Shown here: piece after piece, positions 1 to 5,950 of the stretch
Position numbering within the stretch: the first letter of the stretch is position 1
Layout: each line of letters begins with the position of its first letter
Source of the DNA: Candidatus Gorgonimonas leptogorgiae
Lineage (GTDB): Bacteria; Pseudomonadota; Gammaproteobacteria; Pseudomonadales; Endozoicomonadaceae
Assembly: GCA_929200515.1 (NCBI GenBank)
Contig: CAKNAD010000181.1
Span: 1-5,950, forward strand
Direction: 5' to 3'
Length of the DNA stretch: 5,950 nt
Made by a program: the position numbers and the translations under genes
Notes under the pieces: model-generated
Seen by the model: the letters and a program-made list of their open reading frames with translations, nothing else
Told to the model about the DNA's origin: nothing
Database searches by the model: none

Positions 1-1045
1 ATACAAGTGATGCATAACCACTGGTTTCTCCTATAGCACAATATTGATTATTAAAACTAAATATAGCTGTAGTTAATCTGTTTGGATAGCTAGCTATATA
101 AAGCTTTTCTTCTTGTTTTAAATCGTTTGATAACCTCCAAAAGTATATTATATTTCTATAAATAGTAGATATATATTTACCATTTGGGCTAAAAAAAATA
201 AATGATTCTGAATTAACCTTTAAATTTTCAGATGCGATATTATCGTCTATTTCCCAGTTATCTTTTGGGGTTAAATATATTGGTATGATGTTTTTATTAA
301 AGTCCATTACAATTATGCTTTTATAATTAGGACTAAATTTAGCAAATTCTATACATTGTGGAATATTTAATTCATTTTGTATATTAAATTTTTTATTGTT
401 ATCTAATTTATAAATTTTTATTAATCCATTTAAATAGGCTATAAATAAATTAGCATTATCGCTACTATAACCTGCAGATACTGCTATGTCATTATAGCTG
501 GAACTAAATTTAGTTTCTGTTTTCATACTAGTAGCTAGCTGAATAGTTTTGGTTATATAAAAAAATAAAACTTCATGAAATATATTAATGTTTTGAATGT
601 TATCTAAATAATTTAATGTATTTTTAATATGATTAAAATTATTTAGCCATGATTTTAGATGTTTATTATAGTTATATTTATTGAAAAGTAATTTAATTTT
701 TCTTTGTGCAGTAGCTGAGTATTCTGCAAATAGCTCGTGCGCCATATGAAAATTATTACGGTGGTATTTTGATACAGCAGAAAATTTTTTGCATACTAAA
801 GAAGTACTACAAAGGTCTTTTATATTTAGTTGAGCAAAAATTTTATCAAGTAGTTCATTCGAGATATTATTGATATAACAAATATCATTTTCTTTTATTA
901 ATAAATTTCTACTAGATAACTCATGATTAATATTATTTGCTTCCGTAGTATTTGTAGGCAAATAATTGTCACTCACTGAATTAGTTGTGCTAGGTACAAA
1001 GTTAGATGCAAGTGCATTACAGTTTGATGTCGATATATTATTCAT
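1..1045 (-). CDS. F-box / WD-repeat protein, candidate ubiquitin-ligase effector (C-terminus beyond left edge)
   Basis: The minus-strand frame is open from ATG at 1045 to the left edge: 348 codons, no stop, C-terminus missing. TAG at 1076-1078 closes the frame upstream and no other ATG lies between, so this start is favoured; no good Shine-Dalgarno precedes it. Residues 1-55 are rich in Ser, Asn and Thr. Residues about 60-93 match the F-box: ELLDKIF, then KDL, then SLVCKKFS, with only the leading Leu-Pro replaced by Ile-Ser. Residues 96-178 look helical. From about 180 come WD/propeller-like blades: one ending GLIKIYKLD (208-215), FSPNYKSIIVMD (237-248), the clearest FSPNGKYISTIY followed by IIYFWRLS (285-306), and one beginning FSFNNQYCAIGE (329-340). 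Eukaryotic F-box/WD40 proteins such as beta-TrCP and Fbw7 bind SKP1 through the F-box and substrate through the propeller; that role inside a host is inferred. No signal peptide is seen, so delivery would need a dedicated secretion system. Confidence 0.85.
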   Translation of the reverse strand, partial: MNNISTSNCNALASNFVPSTTNSVSDNYLPTNTTEANNINHELSSRNLLIKENDICYINNISNELLDKIFAQLNIKDLCSTSLVCKKFSAVSKYHRNNFHMAHELFAEYSATAQRKIKLLFNKYNYNKHLKSWLNNFNHIKNTLNYLDNIQNINIFHEVLFFYITKTIQLATSMKTETKFSSSYNDIAVSAGYSSDNANLFIAYLNGLIKIYKLDNNKKFNIQNELNIPQCIEFAKFSPNYKSIIVMDFNKNIIPIYLTPKDNWEIDDNIASENLKVNSESFIFFSPNGKYISTIYRNIIYFWRLSNDLKQEEKLYIASYPNRLTTAIFSFNNQYCAIGETSGYASLV

Positions 1046-1117
1046 TAAATTATTTTGATATGTATTAAAACTATCCTAAATATTAAATATACAAAATTTG
1101 TATAAAATGTCTTGTTT

Positions 1118-1147
1118 ATTATAATAGTATACTCTATTGCCAATCAA
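1118..1147 (-). promoter_or_regulatory. Candidate sigma70-type promoter for the F-box gene
   Basis: Read on the minus strand, TTGATT (1142-1147) is followed after 18 bases by a perfect TATAAT (1118-1123). This would start a transcript near 1111 and leave a leader of about 65 bases before ATG at 1045. The -10 is perfect and the -35 matches TTGACA at four positions. The call is tentative because the region is so AT-rich. Confidence 0.4.
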
Positions 1148-1205
1148 TTATTATTTTGTATAATGACAGTAATACAAACAATATAATTAAAATATAGCTA
1201 TTAAC

Positions 1206-1233
1206 TTGTAAAATGCTATTAATATGTTATAAA
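1206..1233 (+). promoter_or_regulatory. Candidate sigma70-type promoter for the paralogue pair
   Basis: TTGTAA (1206-1211) is followed after 16 bases by TATAAA (1228-1233). Transcription would begin near 1240 and give a leader of about 120 bases before ATG at 1361. A second -10-like hexamer, TATATT, lies at 1317-1322 without a good -35. Which, if either, is used cannot be decided from sequence. Confidence 0.3.
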
Positions 1234-1360
1234 TTCTAACCCCTTTGCCAAGTTAAAAAGTTAAATTACATGCATATCTCGAAGTGTTAAATATTTTATG
1301 CGAATTTAAAGCATCCTATATTGAGAATAAAATTAAAATATTTACAAGGTAAAAAACTAA

Positions 1361-2716
1361 ATGCAATTAATAAAAATAATAAATACAATAATGATATCTC
1401 TATTATTTATAACAGCAGTATCACATGCAAACGATGAAGAACATCTAGAAAATACTATTATAGACAATAAATATGAAACTAGGTTTTATAATTTAAAAAA
1501 TACTAGAAGTTATAAAATGTTAAATTGGTTTCCAGAGCATGCGATATCAAACTTTCCAGATTTTACTGGAGAAATTAAAAACAGAATTATAGCATCAGTT
1601 CCAACTTTTACAACTATTGCTATGTACTGCTTATTATGTATGTATTTAGATATAATTCCATACGATAATTTATTTAATTTTGCTACTAAACTATTATTAA
1701 TAGATTATTTTTTTGCTGCTACAAATATCCTAATAAAACCTAATACTATACTAAACTTAATATCTATGTTTTACTATATTTACAATGATATGATTTCTCC
1801 AGTATATATGATGTCTGCTATGATGTCTTCTTTTGATATTGGTCTAAATTTATCCAGTGCTTTGATTGTAAGTTCGTTACTAGCTAATGCTGTTTACATT
1901 ATAAGTATTAAAATCAATAATAGATGCAACTTAGTTAATAGAATTATTAAAGAAAATAAAAATATAGTAAAAGATTCTGTAGAAATAAATGATCCTAATT
2001 ATGCAAACAATTTAAAAATTCTTCATGACCTTATAAATAATAATAGCAATGTTTATTTATACAATAACAATATTACCGATAGTGATAATTTTTATATGAG
2101 AGTATTCTCATGGTTTAACGATACTAGACGTTTATCTTTGTGCGATCAAAAAAAAGAGATAAAAACAAATCTTGAGATTTATTTAAGTAAATATGATTCA
2201 GTAGAAGTAAAAAATAAATGCATGTTGTTTCTTAAAAAAACTGGCGTGGCATTGTTATCTGCTGATTGTAAACAATTAACTGATGTAATATTTATTCCAA
2301 GCGAGCGTTATAAATTATTGTTTGAATTTAAAAAGCAGCCTAATAAAATAACTAGTAGTAACTTAATTAGTTTATTGAAATCAAAAGATGTATTAAATGT
2401 AGAGATAAATGGTATAGAAAGCCCAGAGATATCAAATAGTTATAACTCTTTTATTATTGCAAGGGATAATAAAAGCTATTACTTATTAATTAATTATGAT
2501 ATCTTCAATGCAAATTATATTTTTAAAGTGATGTTATTTTTTGCTAGTTTTAATAATGCTAAAATAAATATATTTAACTCTACAGATGATAATAGCATTA
2601 TCATTAAATATAATAATACACATCAAATTCGAGAGGCCTTGAAAACAATAATAAAAATATTTAACTGCAATAGTACAAATACTGCGCTTTATAAAATTAG
2701 TGGATTAAATAGCTAA
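1361..2716 (+). CDS. Exported multi-pass membrane protein of unknown function, first of a tandem paralogue pair
   Basis: 451 residues; I do not recognise a named family. ATG at 1361 follows AAGG (1346-1349) at a longish 11-base spacing. The later ATG at 1391 would drop the only Lys before the hydrophobic core. Residues 1-23 form a Sec signal peptide with a likely cut after SHA, before Asn-Asp. Hydrophobic segments at about 76-98, 104-122, 128-151 and 159-184 suggest four membrane helices, with Asp115 and Asp143 inside or at the edge of two of them. Residues 190-451 are hydrophilic, Asn/Lys/Ile-rich and probably a mixed alpha/beta soluble domain. The next gene starts 29 bases downstream and encodes a diverged paralogue: residues 75-147 align without gaps to its residues 65-137, with 17 of 73 identical by my hand count. 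Co-transcription is likely. An envelope location is inferred; no enzyme motif is visible. Confidence 0.85.
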   Translation: MQLIKIINTIMISLLFITAVSHANDEEHLENTIIDNKYETRFYNLKNTRSYKMLNWFPEHAISNFPDFTGEIKNRIIASVPTFTTIAMYCLLCMYLDIIPYDNLFNFATKLLLIDYFFAATNILIKPNTILNLISMFYYIYNDMISPVYMMSAMMSSFDIGLNLSSALIVSSLLANAVYIISIKINNRCNLVNRIIKENKNIVKDSVEINDPNYANNLKILHDLINNNSNVYLYNNNITDSDNFYMRVFSWFNDTRRLSLCDQKKEIKTNLEIYLSKYDSVEVKNKCMLFLKKTGVALLSADCKQLTDVIFIPSERYKLLFEFKKQPNKITSSNLISLLKSKDVLNVEINGIESPEISNSYNSFIIARDNKSYYLLINYDIFNANYIFKVMLFFASFNNAKINIFNSTDDNSIIIKYNNTHQIREALKTIIKIFNCNSTNTALYKISGLNS

Positions 2717-2735
2717 AACACTTTTTGTTAAAAAC

Positions 2736-2741
2736 AGGAAA
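2736..2741 (+). promoter_or_regulatory. Ribosome binding site that sets the start of the second paralogue
   Basis: AGGAAA lies just upstream of ATG at 2746, with six bases between AGGA and the ATG. It favours that ATG over an in-frame TTG at 2725, which has no such site and would add seven polar residues before the signal peptide. Confidence 0.7.
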
Positions 2742-2745
2742 CTAT

Positions 2746-3918
2746 ATGCTACATTTAATAAAAAAAATATTTATTGTTTTTATATTATTACAAACTAATT
2801 TTATTTATGCTAATGATGTTTCACAACAAATAGATAATTTCTGTAATACAAAATGCCACCATGTTAATAGTAGTAGTTTTGATAAAAATTTTCAAAACAT
2901 TGCTAAGGCTAATGAATTGATATCTAGTTTAAAGAAAAGGTTTACATGTCTTAAGTATGTTTTTAGTACTATATTATTGCAATGCGTAACATTATATTAT
3001 TTCAATATAGATAATAGCTCATCTTTACTAAAAACTACTATAGAATTATTTGCTATAGATGTTATTTTAACAATAATAAAAGATAATTATATATCAAGTG
3101 ATTATCTACATTCATTTGTAGAATTTTATCAAATCCTTTTTGATTTTCTTTTGCCGATACATGCTAGTTCTACTGTATCAAAGATTATGGAAGAATTGCC
3201 TGATACAGAAGCTATTGATAATATTTTACCAATTTTAGTACATGTGTCTAGTGTGGCTAATACTTTTTTGCAATCATATAATCATTTTACTGAACATACA
3301 GATAATAATGAAAATAAAAATTGTGACAATAAATTAACTTTTTTACAGCGTAGCTTAAAAGAGAAACAAGATGTTTTTATTTATTCTGATTTATTGAATA
3401 TAGATGAAACACAAAAATCATTTTTTGATAGGTTTTGTCAATGGATTATTCATCATAAAAATGAAAATAAAACAATAGCAGAATATAAAAATATACATAA
3501 AGAAAATAATGAAATAATAAACAAGGACTTTAATCTTAGAATGAGCAAGTTATCTGAAAAAGAAACATTATCTGATGCTATTTTATATTCTGTATTACAA
3601 AAAAATAGTTTTTTAGTTTTAGAGGCTAATGTAATTAATAATAAGAAAAGTGGCAATAAATATCAATACCTAGCAATTGTTAATAATGAAGGAAAATATT
3701 TTGCGATAATGGGATTATATATAGATAATAAATTGCTTGATTCTAACTTGCAGATGTATCTAAAAATTAATTCAATATATTTACAAAAATATATATTTGC
3801 GATAATCAAATTTGATAATGACTATAAATTGTTTAGATTTAACAAAGAAATTATTAATGATTTTGGCGAGTGTATTAGTAAGATTGATATTTTTAAATTT
3901 AATGAACTAACAGAATAA
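2746..3918 (+). CDS. Exported multi-pass membrane protein of unknown function, second of a tandem paralogue pair
   Basis: 390 residues from ATG at 2746, chosen for its Shine-Dalgarno; an upstream in-frame TTG at 2725 is less likely. The N-terminus is a signal peptide: two Lys at 6-7, a hydrophobic core, and a probable cut after Ala22 in IYA, before Asn-Asp as in the upstream paralogue. Hydrophobic segments at about 68-88, 94-111, 121-140 and 157-176 match the four of its neighbour in order and spacing. Shared residues include Arg65, Cys80, Asp105, Phe127-Tyr128, Asp133 and Pro137, followed by a Val-Ser-Ser...Ala-Asn patch. The C-terminal part (about 190-390) is hydrophilic. It shares a Val-aromatic-aliphatic-Tyr strand (210-213) and an Arg-x3-Trp motif (229-233) with the paralogue. 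The pair probably forms one operon and perhaps a membrane complex, which is inference. No known family is recognised. Confidence 0.85.
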   Translation: MLHLIKKIFIVFILLQTNFIYANDVSQQIDNFCNTKCHHVNSSSFDKNFQNIAKANELISSLKKRFTCLKYVFSTILLQCVTLYYFNIDNSSSLLKTTIELFAIDVILTIIKDNYISSDYLHSFVEFYQILFDFLLPIHASSTVSKIMEELPDTEAIDNILPILVHVSSVANTFLQSYNHFTEHTDNNENKNCDNKLTFLQRSLKEKQDVFIYSDLLNIDETQKSFFDRFCQWIIHHKNENKTIAEYKNIHKENNEIINKDFNLRMSKLSEKETLSDAILYSVLQKNSFLVLEANVINNKKSGNKYQYLAIVNNEGKYFAIMGLYIDNKLLDSNLQMYLKINSIYLQKYIFAIIKFDNDYKLFRFNKEIINDFGECISKIDIFKFNELTE

Positions 3919-3985
3919 AATAACTTTATAACGTTATCTGCAAATAAATATCTACAGAAGGTTATAAGGAAATAACTAGTTGCGT

Positions 3986-4012
3986 AAGCATGTGTTAGGA
4001 ATTGCTTTTTTT
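3986..4012 (+). terminator. Weak terminator-like hairpin after the paralogue pair
   Basis: AAGCA (3986-3990) can pair with TGCTT (4003-4007) across a 12-base loop, and a run of T continues to 4012. The five-pair stem is weak, but it lies about 70 bases after the stop of the second paralogue in a convergent gap, where a plus-strand terminator is expected. The minus-strand reading lacks a T run after the stem, so it would not serve the opposing gene. Confidence 0.3.
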
Positions 4013-4026
4013 GTAGATGTAAGGTA

Positions 4027-5950
4027 TTACTCAGTGGTATTTTTATTATTAAAATCAAGGAGCAATATTTTAGTGAAAATAAGACTAACGCCATTGATTA
4101 TTCCTTTAAAAGGAAAGTTAGGTCCATGGGTTAACCCTAAACTTAATTCAGTTATACCAAATGCATGCAAATCTTCAGAGTCCAATTGATGATCTGGTTC
4201 GTTAGGATAAAGCTCTAGATTTAGATACTTCGTTTGTAAAACATCTACTACATAATTTGGAGCATAAGTTGTTTCGCTAGTTTCGTTAATAAAAGAGTTA
4301 TCTTTTTCCATATTGTTATTAAGTTTAGGGGCAATAGTAGTCCAATATATAATTTCTTGAGCTGAATGTTTTAACCATTTAGTATAATCTTCATCTGTTA
4401 GCTGTGTAATTGATTGTACGTTCGCGTTTTTATTTTCAAAGTATTCCATTAAAAAAATATTTAATATTTCTTCAATAAAGAATTGTACTTCAGCTACTAT
4501 TTTGGAGTTGGTAAAATTATAATTTGTTGCGTTTCTTTTGCTGCGAGCATATAGAACAAAAATAGCAATGATATTATCGAGCAATGACCCAAAGTAAAGC
4601 ACTATTTGATTAATATTCTTAGGGTATCGGTAGCACATGCCTATGTCATCAAAAAAAGTATCATAGTAATTAAAATAACTACAGTCGCCAAGATCTCTAA
4701 GACCTGAGTAGCTAATATCAGATCTTTGTGTTTTTGATACCCATTCTCTAATAGAGCAAGGATAATAATCGCAGTTCTTACGATCAGCAAGGCAAGTATG
4801 TATTTTTGCAAAAAGTATAGAGCTCCATCCTATTGAACTATAAATTCCATGTTGTGATTCTATAATACTATCGAATGTTACTCCATAGCTAGCAAGTTTA
4901 GCAATATCGGCTATTGCTTTTTTAAAACCTTGTTCGGTTGCTTCATTATCAGTAGCACCTACATATTTAACATAATCTTCAGAAGCAGTAAAACAATATC
5001 CGTATACATATTTATTATTATCTTGGTGATAAATTTCAAGAAGATCTTTAAAGTTATAACTAAGAGCTTTTATAGGCACTTTAAATAAATATTTGCTAAC
5101 AGGAATTTCACTTTTTAAAGTATCTGTTATATTGAGTTTTAATAAAGCTAAATGCATAGCTTGTTCTTTAATAAATTCATCCCATATTTCGTCTTTTCGT
5201 TGAAATTTGAGATAAAAACATTGATCGTCTTTATTTGTAACCTGTAGTGTTCTACCACCACATATTGTTTTATTATACTTAGTACATTCTAACAAAAAGA
5301 TTAAATCTTGATTTTCTTCGGGCAATTCAGTAGTTAAATTATCATTGATTTGTTGACGTAATTGCATTCCTTTATTAAAGTTAGTTGGTGTAAAAGTATT
5401 GTTGCGATAAGAAGCCATAATTAACCAAGAAAAAAGTGGATTGTGTGTTTCAAAAATACTATTGCGTTCTGACGCACATAATAATTCAGGGTTAAATTCT
5501 ATGCTAGGGTTGAATGCTTTGGCTCTAGATATTATATTTTGAAATTGCTCTTTTGATATTATTTCAAATAGTTTATTTTCTCTTTGTAAATTATAAGATA
5601 ATTTACTTCTATTTTTCCAATCTGTTTTAGCAATAGCGTTTTCTAGTTCATGCCTTAAAGGTTGTAGCTCGGCTATTTTAGTTAAAAACACTTCCATGCC
5701 AACTTTGTTATACGTAGCTTCATATTTTGCAAATGTGACTGGAGTAAATTGTCTTCTGCCTAATTTAATAATTAAAGTTAACCAATCATCATCAGTAAAA
5801 TTTTGAGTATCATTATCAATATATTGCTGAATTAAATTATTGAAATAATTATATTTAGAATCTTTAATACTAACAACAAGATTGTTTTTAACAACAGACT
5901 GATGTGGCTGGACTTCAGTTTGATCTGTCGGTAAATATTTTTTAGTTGTT
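4027..5950 (-). CDS. Large protein of unknown function with kinase-like features (N-terminus beyond right edge)
   Basis: The minus-strand frame runs without a stop from the right edge to TAA at 4027-4029, giving 640 visible codons. The first internal ATG (5697, residue 85) is not the real start, because 84 more codons upstream are open and the sequence motif continues across it. Numbering is from the first visible codon. Residues 56-75 and 175-193 share a motif: Trp-Leu, then Phe-Thr-Pro-x-x-Phe-x-Lys. Residues 231-292 look like a kinase N-lobe: a Gly-Gly turn (231-232), strand FYLKFQRK with Lys248, then helix EFIKEQAMHLALL with Glu258/Glu262, and a strand starting near 282. Residues 344-367 hold a helix, then YGVTFD and IIESQHG, placed like a catalytic loop. 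GLRDLGD (417-423) is placed like a metal-binding DFG loop. IucA/IucC-type synthetases have comparable spaced motifs. The canonical HxD/Asn is not evident, so activity is uncertain. A hydrophobic helix spans about 446-468. No family is firmly recognised; a host-directed effector is inferred from context only. Confidence 0.8.
   Translation of the reverse strand, partial: TTKKYLPTDQTEVQPHQSVVKNNLVVSIKDSKYNYFNNLIQQYIDNDTQNFTDDDWLTLIIKLGRRQFTPVTFAKYEATYNKVGMEVFLTKIAELQPLRHELENAIAKTDWKNRSKLSYNLQRENKLFEIISKEQFQNIISRAKAFNPSIEFNPELLCASERNSIFETHNPLFSWLIMASYRNNTFTPTNFNKGMQLRQQINDNLTTELPEENQDLIFLLECTKYNKTICGGRTLQVTNKDDQCFYLKFQRKDEIWDEFIKEQAMHLALLKLNITDTLKSEIPVSKYLFKVPIKALSYNFKDLLEIYHQDNNKYVYGYCFTASEDYVKYVGATDNEATEQGFKKAIADIAKLASYGVTFDSIIESQHGIYSSIGWSSILFAKIHTCLADRKNCDYYPCSIREWVSKTQRSDISYSGLRDLGDCSYFNYYDTFFDDIGMCYRYPKNINQIVLYFGSLLDNIIAIFVLYARSKRNATNYNFTNSKIVAEVQFFIEEILNIFLMEYFENKNANVQSITQLTDEDYTKWLKHSAQEIIYWTTIAPKLNNNMEKDNSFINETSETTYAPNYVVDVLQTKYLNLELYPNEPDHQLDSEDLHAFGITELSLGLTHGPNFPFKGIINGVSLIFTKILLLDFNNKNTTE

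Larger units (their letters stand above)
1046..1360. other. Divergent intergenic region
   Basis: These 315 bases separate the F-box gene from the first membrane-protein gene, which are transcribed away from each other. The stretch is very AT-rich and I see no convincing small gene or RNA. It holds a sigma70-like promoter candidate for each side and a short interrupted inverted repeat, AATAG/CTATT at 1123-1138, between the -10 and -35 boxes of the leftward candidate. With this base composition, promoter-like matches are common by chance. Confidence 0.6.

Noticed and set aside
2842..2862. Cys-Asn-Thr-Lys-Cys-His-His near the mature N-terminus of the second paralogue, reminiscent of a c-type heme site
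   Set aside because: The spacing is CX3CH rather than CXXCH, the paralogue lacks it, and nothing else suggests a cytochrome.
3453..3656. Open frame on the minus strand inside the second paralogue
   Set aside because: It lies wholly antisense to a well-supported gene with signal peptide and paralogue support, and its hydrophobic product is what antisense AT-rich coding DNA typically gives.
3928..3937. Perfect 10-base palindrome ATAACGTTAT after the second paralogue
   Set aside because: Too short to form a stable hairpin with a loop, no T run follows, and it is expected by chance at this base composition.
3822..4094. Minus-strand open frame spanning the convergent gap
   Set aside because: It overlaps the ends of two better-supported genes, has no clear ribosome binding site and shows no recognisable domain.
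3980..4189. Plus-strand open frame over the end of the large minus-strand gene
   Set aside because: Most of it is antisense to the C-terminus of the large protein, and its start overlaps the terminator-like hairpin. I regard it as a shadow.
1..5950. Origin in a giant virus of amoebae, which can also be AT-rich and carry F-box genes
   Set aside because: Shine-Dalgarno sequences at sensible distances, bacterial-type signal peptides and a closely spaced gene pair fit a bacterium better. I saw no clear copy of the mimivirus early promoter AAAATTGA upstream of the gene starts visible in the window. Not fully excluded.

Overview
This is a strongly AT-rich window with four protein-coding genes and no RNA gene, transposase or CRISPR array that I can see. 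No housekeeping gene is present. The mix suggests an accessory region of a bacterium living inside eukaryotic (probably protist) cells: a eukaryote-like F-box/WD-repeat protein, two Sec-exported membrane proteins and a large protein of uncertain, possibly kinase-like fold. Bacterial origin is supported by Shine-Dalgarno-like sequences (clearest at 2736-2741) and by bacterial-type signal peptides ending in Ala. Low-G+C groups rich in F-box proteins, such as Rickettsiales/Holosporales relatives or Dependentiae, would fit, but nothing here fixes the taxon.

Layout: (1) 1-1045, minus strand, a gene cut by the left edge. It encodes a Ser/Asn/Thr-rich N-terminus, a clear F-box, a helical linker and the first WD-like beta-propeller blades. 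(2) 1046-1360, a divergent intergenic region with candidate promoters for both sides. (3) 1361-2716 and 2746-3918, plus strand, two genes 29 bases apart that encode diverged tandem paralogues. Each has a signal peptide, about four membrane segments and a C-terminal soluble domain of roughly 200 residues. (4) 3919-4026, a short convergent gap with a weak terminator-like hairpin. (5) 4027-5950, minus strand, a long gene cut by the right edge. Its frame stays open upstream of the first internal ATG at 5697, so its real start lies outside the window.

How the genes work together is inference. The F-box protein would act in the host cytoplasm, joining host SKP1/cullin ubiquitin ligase to a target bound by the propeller. 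The paralogue pair would sit in the bacterial envelope. The large protein may be another effector. No assigned pathway links them; the common theme is host interaction.
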